Shown one piece after another: positions 1-8,034 of a DNA stretch of 64,000 bases. Both the position numbers and the translations under genes were made by a program. This stretch comes from Pseudomonas triclosanedens (GTDB lineage Bacteria > Pseudomonadota > Gammaproteobacteria > Pseudomonadales > Pseudomonadaceae). The notes below the pieces were generated by a model that saw only the letters and a list, made by a program, of their open reading frames with translations, was not told the origin of the DNA and searched no databases. The stretch's first letter is position 1. Every line of letters starts with the position of its first letter. The stretch covers positions 2,170,001-2,234,000 of the forward strand of contig NZ_CP113432.1 in assembly GCF_026686735.1 (NCBI RefSeq), in the 5' to 3' direction.

Positions 1-268
1 TGGCCCAGGACAGCACTGTGGCGCTCCACAGCCAACCTTTGCCGGGCGTGCCCGCCGGGGCTTGCCGGAAGTACGCCCGCGCCAGGACAATCCGCCCCAG
101 CGTGAGCACGTAGATCACTGCCAGCCACACCAGCATCTCCGTCGGCGACAGAACGCCCCGGAAGATGTACAGCACCGGCAGGGGTATCACCAGGTTGGCG
201 AACAGGACTGCATAGGACTGGCGAAACAACAGGTCGACCAGCTCGCGCTGCTGGAGTCTGCTAAGCAT
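1..268 (-). CDS. Membrane sensor protein, N-terminal part only (cut by window edge)
   Basis: An open frame runs from an ATG at 268 leftward off the window. The visible 89 residues start MLSRLQQRELVDLLFRQSY and contain two hydrophobic stretches at about residues 17-36 and 44-62, separated by a short loop. This is the look of the N-terminus of a multi-spanning membrane sensor such as a hybrid histidine kinase or a GGDEF/EAL protein; the catalytic part is outside the window, so the class is not proven. A GAGG element precedes the ATG. The gene is divergent from the LuxR-type response regulator at 294, with only 25 bp between start codons, so the two probably share a control region and could be a cognate pair (inference). 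Confidence 0.6.
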   Translation of the reverse strand, partial: MLSRLQQRELVDLLFRQSYAVLFANLVIPLPVLYIFRGVLSPTEMLVWLAVIYVLTLGRIVLARAYFRQAPAGTPGKGWLWSATVLSWA

Positions 269-293
269 TACCGATAGCCTCGGGAGAGGAACG

Positions 294-950
294 ATGGAAA
301 GAAAGGGCGTACGAGTACTGATCGCCGACGATCACGGTATCGTGCGTGATGGGCTGCGTCTGCTGCTGTCCACCCAGGAACAGGTGGAAGTGGTCGGCGA
401 GGCTGGCGACGGCATTCGTCTGCAGGCGTTGCTGACGCAGTGCCCGGCTGACCTGTTGCTGCTGGATCTGAACATGCCGGGGCTCAACCGCCTGCAGTTC
501 ATCCACGAACTGCGCCAGCGCCATCCCCGCCTGAAAATCCTGGTGCTCACCGCCAACACCGAATTGGCGACGGTGCGCTCGGTACTCGATGCGGGCGTGC
601 ATGGCTACCTGAGCAAGGGGGAGGATACCGGCGAATTGCTCGAGGCGCTGGAAGCCCTGCGCAATGGGCACACCTACCTCGCGCGCAGCCTGCGCTTCGT
701 ACTCGACGGCCCGCACGTACGCCCGAGCGGCGAGGCGGACCTGCTGGCGGCTGTAGAGCTGACCCGGCGCGAGCGGCAGATTCTTACTCTCGCAGCCCAG
801 GGCCGCAGCGCGCGGGAGATCGCCGAACACTTCAGCATCAGCCCGCTTACCGTGCGTAAACACAGGGAGAACCTGATGCGCAAGCTCGACCTGCACAGCA
901 CCGCCGAACTGGCGGCCTATGCCGTGCGCCTGGGCGTGCCCAGCGCCTGA
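294..950 (+). CDS. NarL/FixJ-type response regulator (REC + LuxR HTH)
   Basis: A 218-aa two-component regulator. The receiver domain spans about residues 5-120, with the acidic pair D12/D13, phospho-acceptor D58 (in LLLLDLNMPG), T86 and K108 all in place. A LuxR-type helix-turn-helix follows at about 150-212 (TRRERQILTLAAQGRSAREI, then the recognition helix near PLTVRKHRENL). Purine-rich GGGAGAGGA just upstream of the ATG fixes the start. It should be a phosphorylation-controlled DNA-binding protein; the target genes cannot be read from the sequence. The cognate kinase may be the divergent membrane sensor gene at the window edge. Confidence 0.9.
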   Translation: MERKGVRVLIADDHGIVRDGLRLLLSTQEQVEVVGEAGDGIRLQALLTQCPADLLLLDLNMPGLNRLQFIHELRQRHPRLKILVLTANTELATVRSVLDAGVHGYLSKGEDTGELLEALEALRNGHTYLARSLRFVLDGPHVRPSGEADLLAAVELTRRERQILTLAAQGRSAREIAEHFSISPLTVRKHRENLMRKLDLHSTAELAAYAVRLGVPSA

Positions 951-1162
951 ACCGGGCCGAGGCTTTGCGTGCATGGGGGAAGGCATGTCGCCGACTCCTT
1001 CGAACCTGTCGTATCGAAGCCTAGCTTCGTCGCGGAGCTGAAAAAATACGGCAACTGCCGTATGTGCGCGGGTGGCGTGCGTCCCTAACCTTCCCTCTAC
1101 CGGCCCGCGGCCCCTTGCGAGGCGCGTCGGACGACACCCTCGATCAAGGGAAGGATCACATC

Positions 1163-1795
1163 ATGACGATGTCTGCCCATTGGGCCACTTTCGCCTTGGC
1201 GACGCTGGCCTTTGCCTGCATGCCCGGCCCCGCCATCCTCTACATGACCTCGCAGACCCTGGCCCACGGCCGTCGAGCGGGGTTGCAGGCCGCGCTGGGC
1301 ATCCACCTGGGCTGCTTTGTGCATATCCTGGCTGCCAGTGCCGGGCTGGCCGCATTGCTGCATCACGCGCCAAACCTGTATCTCGCACTGAAACTGGCGG
1401 GGGCAGCTTACTTGATCTGGCTGGGCGGCTCGATGATCTTCGGTCGCCGGCGGCTGGGCGACGGTCCCGGCCAGTCCGTCGAAGCGCGGCCCAAGGTATT
1501 GCGCGACAGCATCATCGTCGAAGTGCTCAACCCCAAGACCGCGCTGTTCTTCCTGACCTTCCTGCCGCAGTTCGTCGATGCCGGCGCCGGCCTGCCGGTG
1601 GGCCTGCAGTTCTTCATCCTCGGCATGATCGTCAACCTGGTGTTCTCCGCCGCCGACGTGCTCGCGGTGCTGTTCGCCTCGCTGCTGCTCGACATGCTGG
1701 GCGAGGGGCGCGGCCAGCGTCTGATGCCGCGTCTGTGCGGCTCGATTCTGGTGGGGCTGGGTGTGTTGCTGGTGGCGCGTGGCGGACCGGTGTAG
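1163..1795 (+). CDS. LysE/RhtB family amino-acid exporter
   Basis: A 210-aa inner-membrane protein with about six hydrophobic segments and the family signature near the N-terminus (FACMPGPAILYMTSQTLAHG), followed by a glycine-rich second helix and the conserved NPKTALFFLTFLPQFV segment in the middle. Members of this family export amino acids or related small metabolites by proton antiport; the substrate is not readable. The open frame extends upstream to 1064, but the ATG at 1163 is preceded by AAGGGAAGGA, and the extra residues are not membrane-like, so 1163 is preferred. It stands alone, with no co-transcribed neighbour. Confidence 0.85.
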   Translation: MTMSAHWATFALATLAFACMPGPAILYMTSQTLAHGRRAGLQAALGIHLGCFVHILAASAGLAALLHHAPNLYLALKLAGAAYLIWLGGSMIFGRRRLGDGPGQSVEARPKVLRDSIIVEVLNPKTALFFLTFLPQFVDAGAGLPVGLQFFILGMIVNLVFSAADVLAVLFASLLLDMLGEGRGQRLMPRLCGSILVGLGVLLVARGGPV

Positions 1796-1904
1796 GCGTG
1801 CCTTGACGAGCATCCTGCGTGGGCGGCAATACAGGACGAAGCGGAGGGGGCTGCTGGAATGTTGCCGGATGCACGTCGCAGCCTACGTGCAATGCTGAAG
1901 CGAG

Positions 1905-1925
1905 CCCGGCCCGTGAAAGGCCGGG
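1905..1925 (-). terminator. Possible hairpin terminator after the parvulin gene
   Basis: CCCGGCC and GGCCGGG form a 7-bp GC stem with a 7-nt loop just downstream of the parvulin stop codon. There is no clear T-tract on the minus strand, so termination is only suggested. Confidence 0.35.
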
Positions 1926-1938
1926 ACGCTCGGGGCGA

Positions 1939-2220
1939 TCAGTCTTCGCGGCTGGTCACTTCCACCAGGTGGTAGCCGAACTGGGTCTTTACCGGACCCT
2001 GCACGACGTTCAGCGGGGCGCTGAATACGACCTGGTCGAACTCGCGGACCATCTGGCCCGGGCGGAAGCTGCCAAGGTCGCCGCCACTGCGGCCGGACGG
2101 GCAGGTGGAGTTGTCGCGAGCCACCTGGGCGAAATCGGCGCCACCTTCGATGGCGGCTTTGAGTTCATTGCACTTGGCTTCGCTGGAAACCAGGATGTGG
2201 CGGGCGGATGCACGGGCCAT
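1939..2220 (-). CDS. ppiC: Parvulin-type peptidyl-prolyl cis-trans isomerase (PpiC-like)
   Basis: A 93-aa single-domain parvulin, the usual size for cytoplasmic PpiC. It begins MARASARHILVSSEAKCNEL and contains the typical blocks FAQVARDNSTCPSG, GGDLGSFRPGQMVREFD and VKTQFGYHLVEV. No signal peptide is present, so it should act on proline peptide bonds of cytoplasmic proteins. The frame is open further upstream, but the ATG at 2220 matches the family N-terminus exactly. The short gap to mdaB (99 bp) is on the same strand, so weak co-transcription is possible. Confidence 0.9.
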   Translation of the reverse strand: MARASARHILVSSEAKCNELKAAIEGGADFAQVARDNSTCPSGRSGGDLGSFRPGQMVREFDQVVFSAPLNVVQGPVKTQFGYHLVEVTSRED

Positions 2221-2319
2221 TGGAAAACTCCTGAACAGGCAGTAGGGAAGGGCGAAGCCTAGCTGATTCGCGTGACGAACCCAATGCCGGGCGCCATCGA
2301 TCCCGTCCCGCACCCGCTA

Positions 2320-2910
2320 TTACGCCTGGGCGCCGAACACCTCGGCCAGGTGCTGCTTGTAGCGCTCCACGTCGTTCTCGATGCTCGGGCGCTTCATCAC
2401 GTCCACGCAGAGGAAGGTCGGCAGCGGGCTCATGCCCAGGAACTGATTGGCCTTGTGGAAGGGGAAGTACACCGCGTCCACGCCCTTGCCTTCGAAGAAG
2501 TCGCTCGGGTCGTCGAAGGCTTGCTGCGGCGCGTTCCAGGTGGCCGAGATCATGTATTGCTTGCCGTGCAGCAGGCCGCCGCTGCCGTACTTCTGCGAGG
2601 CATCGGAGCGGGTGCGGCCGTCATTGGCGTAGAGGCTGCCGTGGCCTGCGGTGAACACCTCGTCAATGTACTGCTTCACGGTCCAGGGCGCGCCCATCCA
2701 CCAGCCGGGCATCTGGTACACGATGACATCGGCCCAGAGCATCTTCTGCACTTCTTCCTGGATGTCGTAGCCGCCATCGATGAAGGTTTCCTTCACGTCA
2801 TGGCCGGCATGGTCGAGGAAGGCGATGGCAGCCTCGTGCAGAGTCGCGTTGTACTGGCCGTTGGAGTGGGCGAACTGCTTGCCGCCGTTGATCAGCAGGA
2901 TCTTTTTCAT
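2320..2910 (-). CDS. mdaB: MdaB-type NAD(P)H:quinone oxidoreductase
   Basis: A 196-aa flavodoxin-fold oxidoreductase. It starts MKKILLINGGKQFAHSNGQY, with the FMN/FAD phosphate-binding loop at residues 8-20. The blocks YQMPGWWMGAPWTVKQYIDE and GLLHGKQYMISATWNAP follow, typical of MdaB (modulator of drug activity B, about 193 aa). It reduces quinones by two electrons using NADPH, which avoids semiquinone radicals. An in-frame extension upstream to 3003 exists, but the internal ATG at 2910 matches the family start and follows a GGAGCC element. It is divergent from a quinol monooxygenase gene at 3090; in E. coli mdaB and ygiN are also neighbours, supporting a joint quinone redox role. Confidence 0.92.
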   Translation of the reverse strand: MKKILLINGGKQFAHSNGQYNATLHEAAIAFLDHAGHDVKETFIDGGYDIQEEVQKMLWADVIVYQMPGWWMGAPWTVKQYIDEVFTAGHGSLYANDGRTRSDASQKYGSGGLLHGKQYMISATWNAPQQAFDDPSDFFEGKGVDAVYFPFHKANQFLGMSPLPTFLCVDVMKRPSIENDVERYKQHLAEVFGAQA

Positions 2911-3089
2911 GAGGGGCTCCAGAAAGGAATCTCGTCGGGTGAGAAGTTTCGATGGCGGCAGGATATCGAGCGGGCGGGAGTAGAAAAACCTGCTTCCGGA
3001 CAAATGATCCGTGCGTAAGATTCAATAATGGGAATGATTGATTTGCGTCAGGATAGGGCAATCTTTCCACCCTCCCAGGAGCTCCTGTC

Positions 3090-3386
3090 ATGTACGCCTT
3101 TATCCTCCAGGCGCATACCCGCCCGGAAAAAGCCGCTGATTTCGAAAGACTCTTCCGCGCATACTTGGCTCCCAGCCGCACGGAGGATGGCTGCGTCCAG
3201 TACCACATGCTGCGCGACGTCACCGACCCTACGCTATTTACCTTCTTCGAGGTCTGGCAGAGCCGCGAGCACCTTGCCGTGCACAGCGCGCTGCCGCACA
3301 TGCGCGAGTTCCACCAGCGGCGCATGGACTATCTGCGCCGCGACTTCGATATCCGGCAGGTCGAGGTCATGCAGCCAGCGGCCTGA
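3090..3386 (+). CDS. ABM-domain quinol monooxygenase-like protein (YgiN-like)
   Basis: A 98-aa antibiotic-biosynthesis-monooxygenase (ABM) ferredoxin-like fold protein. The family pattern is visible: MYAFILQAHTRPEKAADFER at the start, then a central EDGCVQYHMLRDVTDPTLFT and FFEVWQSREHLAVHSALPHM. Such small proteins act as dimers without metals or cofactors. E. coli YgiN oxidises menadiol and is partnered with MdaB. Here the gene is divergently transcribed from mdaB with a 179-bp shared control region. Function as quinol monooxygenase is inferred from family and context. Confidence 0.8.
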   Translation: MYAFILQAHTRPEKAADFERLFRAYLAPSRTEDGCVQYHMLRDVTDPTLFTFFEVWQSREHLAVHSALPHMREFHQRRMDYLRRDFDIRQVEVMQPAA

Positions 3387-3723
3387 GCCCCGGGCCCTGA
3401 CCCGGTTGCGCCCCGCTTGCATGGCCGTGAGCGGGTTTCGGCACCAGGCAGCCTTCGGGCGATGTTCGGAAAGTCGTCGGTTTGGTGGATTTTTCGAAAT
3501 GCCCGGAGGCGTTCAATCGCAGTTCCGGCAAGCCTTTGCGTATGTCAGGGAGGCTCTGTAAATGCCGGCGAGTGAGGGCTTCGAGGATTTCAGGACGTTT
3601 CCGGGCTGCCAGCAGGACCAGTATTCACGCTTGCCGCCAGTGAGCCGGTTTGCTCGTGCTCGCGGCAGCCAAACGCTGAAGAATCGCGCATCATGTAGGT
3701 CATTTCGCCAAGGGGAACCCCGC
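3387..3723. other. Intergenic stretch with no recognised element
   Basis: About 340 bp between the ABM gene and the CAP-domain gene. Open frames here are short, lack family-like sequence and are not preceded by convincing ribosome sites. Only the AGGGGAA element at the far right end, before the ATG at 3724, was recognised. Confidence 0.5.
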
Positions 3724-4572
3724 ATGGGTGCAACGACCTTCATCACACGCAGCCTGCTGTTGTCGCTGGGCCTGCTGTCCGCCACCTTCGCCGTCGCCGC
3801 TGACCAGGAGCAACTGGTCGAAGCCATCAACGCCTATCGTGGGGACGTGCAGTCCTGTGGCGGCGGTGCCTCGCAAGCGCTGCCTCCGCTGGCCGTGGAG
3901 CAGCGCCTGGCCATACCGGCCAGTATCGTCGACTGGAAATCCGCACTGACCCGGACGGGGTACCCCATGAGCAGCGTGCGCATGCTCAGCCTCACCGGTC
4001 CGCGTGATGCGGGGGCCGCGATGAAGGCGCTGCAGGAAAGTTTCTGCCAGGTGCTGCTCGACCCGCAATTCGTCGACGTGGGGGTCAACCGCGAGGGCGA
4101 CGACTGGCGCATCCTCCTTGGCCGTCCGCTGCTGCAAGGCAAGCTCGGCACCTGGGAGGCCGAGGGCCAGCAACTGCTGCAGGCCATCAATGCCGCGCGC
4201 GGCCAGGCGCGCCAGTGTGGCGGGCAGAACTTCGGCAACGCCCCCGCGCTGAACTGGAACGCCACCCTCGGCAGCGTCGCCGAGGCGCATAGCCGCGACA
4301 TGGCCAACAACAACTATTTTGACCACAAGGATCGCGACGGCCGCACCCCAGGCGATCGCGCCGAACTGGGTGGGTACAGTTTCCGGCAGATCGGCGAGAA
4401 CATCGCGGCCGGCCAGGGCAATGCACGCAAGGTGGTGGATAGCTGGCTGGCCAGCCCCGGCCACTGCGCCAACCTGATGAACCCTCAGTTCAGCGAACTG
4501 GGCGCCGCCTATGCCGCCGATCCGAAGAGCGACGCGGGCATCTACTGGACCGCCCTGTTCGGCTCGCCCTGA
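3724..4572 (+). CDS. Secreted CAP-domain (SCP/PR1-like) protein with an N-terminal half-repeat
   Basis: A 282-aa exported protein. A signal peptide with core TRSLLLSLGLLSATFAVAA is followed by a predicted cleavage near residue 27. The CAP domain occupies about residues 155-282, with GSVAEAHSRDMANNNYFDHK, IGENIAAGQ and a terminal HCANLMNPQFSELG block. The first half (about 28-140) begins with a sequence resembling the start of the CAP domain: DQEQLVEAINAYRGDVQSCGGG against EGQQLLQAINAARGQARQCGGQ. This indicates a degenerate duplicated domain lacking the catalytic-pocket histidines. The ATG at 3724 has an AGGGGAA ribosome site; in-frame upstream codons add non-signal residues. Cell role unknown; possibly envelope or secreted. 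Confidence 0.85.
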   Translation: MGATTFITRSLLLSLGLLSATFAVAADQEQLVEAINAYRGDVQSCGGGASQALPPLAVEQRLAIPASIVDWKSALTRTGYPMSSVRMLSLTGPRDAGAAMKALQESFCQVLLDPQFVDVGVNREGDDWRILLGRPLLQGKLGTWEAEGQQLLQAINAARGQARQCGGQNFGNAPALNWNATLGSVAEAHSRDMANNNYFDHKDRDGRTPGDRAELGGYSFRQIGENIAAGQGNARKVVDSWLASPGHCANLMNPQFSELGAAYAADPKSDAGIYWTALFGSP

Positions 4573-4575
4573 TAC

Positions 4576-5115
4576 TCAGCGCAGGCTGCCGGCGCCATCG
4601 TTGCCGGTGGCCTCCTGCTGGCGCCTGGCGAGGCTTTGCGTCTTCGCCTCCAGGATGGCCGCCTCGACCGCCCGCAGCGTGCCAGTGCCCGCCGGAAACT
4701 CGAACACACCGCTCTCGGTCAGCGTGTGTACGCGCTCACCGTTATTCAGGGTGAAGTCCAGGAATGCCAGATGCTCCGACCAGGAGCGATAGCGCCTCAC
4801 CATGAACAGGCTGTGCCGCGAGCGAACCGCTCTGATCGAGGTCAGGGGAATGCGGCGAAAGCCGCTTTCGTTGCACAGGACCAGTTCGCCCTTGTCGATG
4901 AAGGCGGGCTCGCACTTGGCGACCCGCAGCCATTCCACGGCGAAGCGCCCCACCATCACCAGCAGGATGAGCGGTACGGGAGAGAAGAGGGTGATGGCGC
5001 CGGCGGCCAGCTTGATCAGCGCGAAGACCACCAATGCCAGCAGGATGAGCAGCGTGAAGGCTCGGTAGAAATGCACATTGTCGAACTCTGCCCGGGACAG
5101 CAAACGAACATCCAT
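4576..5115 (-). CDS. Conserved hypothetical membrane protein, PH-like C-terminal domain
   Basis: A 179-aa protein converging with the CAP gene, with 3 bp between stops. Two adjacent hydrophobic helices at about residues 18-62 are followed by a beta-rich soluble domain with aromatic strands (FIDKGELVLCNESGFRRIPL and HLAFLDFTLNNGERVHTL). This layout resembles bacterial PH-domain/YdbT-type membrane-anchored proteins, but no catalytic motif is visible. The start at 5115 (MDVRLLSRAEF) is chosen because upstream in-frame sequence is low-complexity and a GGAGAGG-like element lies just before it. Function unknown. Confidence 0.65.
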   Translation of the reverse strand: MDVRLLSRAEFDNVHFYRAFTLLILLALVVFALIKLAAGAITLFSPVPLILLVMVGRFAVEWLRVAKCEPAFIDKGELVLCNESGFRRIPLTSIRAVRSRHSLFMVRRYRSWSEHLAFLDFTLNNGERVHTLTESGVFEFPAGTGTLRAVEAAILEAKTQSLARRQQEATGNDGAGSLR

Positions 5116-5230
5116 ACGACCTCTCCTCGTCTGTAACTGCGAACGCCGCTCAGCCGAGGTTTGTAGCAGACTGAAGCGCAACCCCTGTGCGAGGCAGGTC
5201 ACAGCTACGGCCTCAAGGGCCGCAAAAGAA

Positions 5231-5256
5231 AAAACCGGCGCCTGGGCGCCGGTTTT
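5231..5256 (-). terminator. Intrinsic terminator downstream of allE
   Basis: A perfect 12-bp inverted repeat (AAAACCGGCGCC / GGCGCCGGTTTT) with a tiny loop. On the minus strand it is followed by a T-rich run, which places it as the terminator of allE. Confidence 0.85.
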
Positions 5257-5303
5257 CATGCGTGCTGCAGGAGCTCTGTCGAACTCCCGGCAGAACCCGC
5301 CGC

Positions 5304-6140
5304 TTAGTGCGGCTGGTTCAGGGTCAGGCGCATATGACGGTTCACATCCTTGTACAGCAGGTAGCGGAAGCGACCCGGACCGCCCGAGTAGCAAGCCTGC
5401 GGGCAGAAGGCGCGCAGCCACATGAAGTCACCGGCTTCCACCTCGACCCAGTCCTGGTTCAGGCGATACACCGCCTTGCCTTCCAGCACATACAGGCCGT
5501 GTTCCATCACGTGGGTTTCGGCGAACGGAATCACGCCGCCCGGCTCGAAATTCACGATGTTCACGTGCATGTCGTGGCGCATGTCGCTCATGTCCACGAA
5601 GCGGGTGGTGCTCCAGCGGCCTTCGGTATCCGGCATCACCTTCGGCTCGATGTCCTGCTCGTTGGTGACGAAGGCTTCGGGCAGCGGTACGCCGTCGACC
5701 TTCTGGTAGTGCTTGCGGATCCAGTGGAAACGCGCGTGCTGGCCGCTGGTGTTGCGAATCTTCCAGTCGGCACCCGGAGGAATGAACGCGTAGCCGCCCG
5801 GCTGCATGTTGTGCACCTGGCCTTGCAGGGTCAGGCTCACTTCGCCTTCGACGATGAACAGCACCGCTTCGGCGTTGATGTCCTGCTCCGGCTTGTCGCT
5901 GCCGCCGTTGGGCGCCAGCTCGACGATGTACTGCGAGAAGGTCTCGGCGAAGCCCGACAACGGGCGGGCGATGACCCACATGCGCATGTTGTCCCAGAAG
6001 GGCAGGTGGCTGGTGACGATGTCACGCATCACACCCTTGGGGATCACGGCATAGGCTTCGGTGAACATGGCGCGGTCGGTGAGCAGCTCGGTCTGTGCCG
6101 GGTGCCCGCCGTGCGGCGCGTAATAAGTGGATTTGGCCAT
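5304..6140 (-). CDS. allE: (S)-ureidoglycine aminohydrolase
   Basis: A 278-aa bicupin that releases ammonia from (S)-ureidoglycine to give (S)-ureidoglycolate, a late step of purine/allantoin breakdown. The N-terminal cupin spans about residues 70-130 (EAVLFIVEGEVSLTLQG). The C-terminal cupin contains the metal site FAETHVMEHGLYVLEG, with the E-x-H-x3-H ligands expected for the Mn centre. Length and order match AllE/YlbA throughout (RYLLYKDVNRHMRL near the end). It is a single-gene unit with its own terminator and is followed by a LysR-type gene in the same orientation. The product path leads to glyoxylate, which the gcl-hyi-glxR-ttuD genes at 60-64 kb can consume. Confidence 0.93.
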   Translation of the reverse strand: MAKSTYYAPHGGHPAQTELLTDRAMFTEAYAVIPKGVMRDIVTSHLPFWDNMRMWVIARPLSGFAETFSQYIVELAPNGGSDKPEQDINAEAVLFIVEGEVSLTLQGQVHNMQPGGYAFIPPGADWKIRNTSGQHARFHWIRKHYQKVDGVPLPEAFVTNEQDIEPKVMPDTEGRWSTTRFVDMSDMRHDMHVNIVNFEPGGVIPFAETHVMEHGLYVLEGKAVYRLNQDWVEVEAGDFMWLRAFCPQACYSGGPGRFRYLLYKDVNRHMRLTLNQPH

Positions 6141-6323
6141 TGGGGCGTTTCCTCATCGTTATCTTGCTGCCCGGCGTATGGCGCCGGACCGAGCAATTCG
6201 TGCAGAGCGGCGCGCCGTGGGCACTTGCCGTCGCTGGGAGCCACGATATCCAGCGGCAGGTTCATGCACAAATTAAATGTTGGAATCCACCGTATTCATA
6301 TTTCGAATGCGTGGCTGCGCCTC

Positions 6324-7208
6324 TCAGGCACGCGTGTCCTGGGCCAGAACCTTCGAAAGTACGCGGGCCAGCTCCTTCACCATAGGGTCCGCCGCCGGAC
6401 GGTGCAGCAGCGCCACCTCGAACACATCCACCGAAGGCAATCCGGTGTTCTTCGGCAGTACCGCGTGCTCTGCCGTTACCGCCCGCTGCGGCAGCAGGCC
6501 GATGCCCATGCCATCGGCGATGGCCGACTGGATACCCGAGAGGCTCGAACTGGTGAAACTGATGTGCCAGCGCCGGCCGATGGTTTCCAGCGCTGCGATC
6601 ATCTCGTCGCGGTAAACCCCGCGCGGCGGGAAGGTCACGATGGGCAGCGGATCCAGTTCGAGGCAGGGGTTCTTCGCACTGTCCACCCAGCGCGTCTTCT
6701 CCGGCCAGCAGGCCACCGCCTCGCGGGCGTTCTGCCGCTGCTTGAGCAGCACCAGGTCCAGCTCGCCGCGGTCGTAGCTGGCGGAAAGGTCGCGGCTCAT
6801 GCCGCTGGTGACCTCCAGCTTCACTTGCGGATAGCGCCGGTTGAACGCCGCCAATTGCGCCGTGGTGCGCCCGCTGGCGAAGTCGTCCGGTACCCCGATG
6901 CGCACCGTCAACGCCACAGTGGCGCCGGAAAGCGCCTCCACCATCTCATCGTTCAGTGCCAGCAGGCGCCGTGCATAGCCCAGCAGCGTCTCCCCGGCAT
7001 CGGTGGGCAACACATCGCGGTTGCCGCGCTCCAGCAGCCGATGCCCGGCCATATCCTCCAGTCGGCGGATCTTCTGGCTCACCGTCGACTGCGTGGAATG
7101 CAGCCGCGCCGCCGCGGTGGTGAAGCTGCCGCAATCGGCCACTGTGACGATGGCCCGCAACAGGTCGAGGTCGAAGAGGCGTGTATTTGGTTTTTCACTA
7201 TCGCTCAT
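6324..7208 (-). CDS. LysR-family transcriptional regulator
   Basis: A 294-aa LTTR. The winged HTH is at about residues 14-72 (LDLLRAIVTVADCGSFTTAA, then STQSTVSQKIRRLE), and the effector domain follows from about 95, including the VRIGVPDDFASG and GMGIGLLPQRAV blocks. The start at 7208 gives the normal LTTR N-terminus; the longer open frame reaching 7361 adds unlike sequence. It lies upstream of allE in the same orientation with a 183-bp gap containing AT-rich DNA (about 6265-6310), so it may control allE (inference). The effector is unknown. Confidence 0.88.
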   Translation of the reverse strand: MSDSEKPNTRLFDLDLLRAIVTVADCGSFTTAAARLHSTQSTVSQKIRRLEDMAGHRLLERGNRDVLPTDAGETLLGYARRLLALNDEMVEALSGATVALTVRIGVPDDFASGRTTAQLAAFNRRYPQVKLEVTSGMSRDLSASYDRGELDLVLLKQRQNAREAVACWPEKTRWVDSAKNPCLELDPLPIVTFPPRGVYRDEMIAALETIGRRWHISFTSSSLSGIQSAIADGMGIGLLPQRAVTAEHAVLPKNTGLPSVDVFEVALLHRPAADPMVKELARVLSKVLAQDTRA

Positions 7209-7403
7209 GGCGGAATCGGGATTCTGAATGGTGATAGCGGTTGTAGCAGCTCGACCCCGAGCGGGCAATCGGCGCGTGGAGGATGCCAAGGGACCTTGCA
7301 GGAGGGCGGAGCGGAGGCTTGCCCGCCAGGACCGGCGTTGCGCCGACTCTCCCGCCGCCATCTAGACTCCACCTGCCGACCAACCACCACGGAGCGCGCC
7401 ACC

Positions 7404-7727
7404 ATGAATCATCTACCGAAGACCCTGCCGGTGCTGGCGGCGATTGCCATGCTGTCTGGCTGCATGAGCGACCAGGAATTCCTCGCCTCCAACCAGCAGG
7501 CCGCTATCAACGCCACCGAGTCGCGGGCCAAGTTCGAGCTGAACTGCGAGGCGGTGACCAGCAGCGTGCTGTCGAGCAAAGTCACCAGCGTGCGGCGGGC
7601 CATGCAGCGCACCGAATACACCATCGGCGTGCGTGGCTGTAACAGGCAGGCGACCTACATCACTTATTGCCTGAACCCCACTGACTGTAACGCCATCGCC
7701 AATACCGCCCGCACCAGTACGCCATGA
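7404..7727 (+). CDS. Small cysteine-containing lipoprotein, function unknown
   Basis: A 107-aa protein with a lipoprotein signal peptide: KTLPVLAAIAMLSGC gives a lipobox LSGC with lipidated Cys at about residue 20. The mature part is short and hydrophilic, with four further cysteines (NCEAV, RGCNR, YCLNPTDC) that could form two disulfides in the periplasm. The ATG at 7404 follows GGAG at normal distance. No family is recognised. It diverges from the LysR gene, sharing a 195-bp control region. Confidence 0.7.
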   Translation: MNHLPKTLPVLAAIAMLSGCMSDQEFLASNQQAAINATESRAKFELNCEAVTSSVLSSKVTSVRRAMQRTEYTIGVRGCNRQATYITYCLNPTDCNAIANTARTSTP

Positions 7728-7773
7728 GGTTGTTCGAGTTGGGGGGCGCCATCCTGGGTTTTGCCAATGTCTC

Positions 7774-7828
7774 GCAGGGTGGATGGGGCGCAGCGAAACC
7801 CATGCCGGTTGGGCACGGGTGTCGATTC
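7774..7828. repeat. Degenerate copy of a dispersed GGGTGGA..GCGCAGCGA..CCCATG repeat
   Basis: Sequence with GCAGGGTGGATGGGGCGCAG, then CGAAACCCATG and a diverged right arm. It belongs to the same dispersed family as copies at 18645, 32414, 49060-49370 and 62512. The rest of the 7728-8034 gap holds nothing else except the terminator at 7994. Confidence 0.55.
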
Positions 7829-7993
7829 AGCCGGGCATGGGAATGACTGCTTTCACGTGGCGAGAAGGAATCCGGGCCAGCCGCGTCCTTTTGTCCGTTA
7901 CACGCATCATCAGCGGCTTACCGGGCGGCCGGACCGTTTCATCATCCCTTCCAGGATCACAGACGAGCCAGTAGTAACGGTGCAAAAACGAAA

Positions 7994-8015
7994 ACGCCCG
8001 GCATCTGCCGGGCGT
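7994..8015 (-). terminator. Intrinsic terminator of the APC permease gene
   Basis: A perfect 10-bp stem ACGCCCGGCA / TGCCGGGCGT, followed on the minus strand by TTTCGTTTTT. It lies 20 bp after the permease stop. Confidence 0.88.
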
Positions 8016-8034
8016 CTTCATTTCAAGCTGCCAC

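Noticed and set aside
5187..7727. An 846-codon plus-strand open frame
   Set aside because: It is antisense to allE and the LysR gene, has no family-like sequence, and results from GC-rich frame openness. Only its last part in the same frame, from the ATG at 7404, is a real gene.
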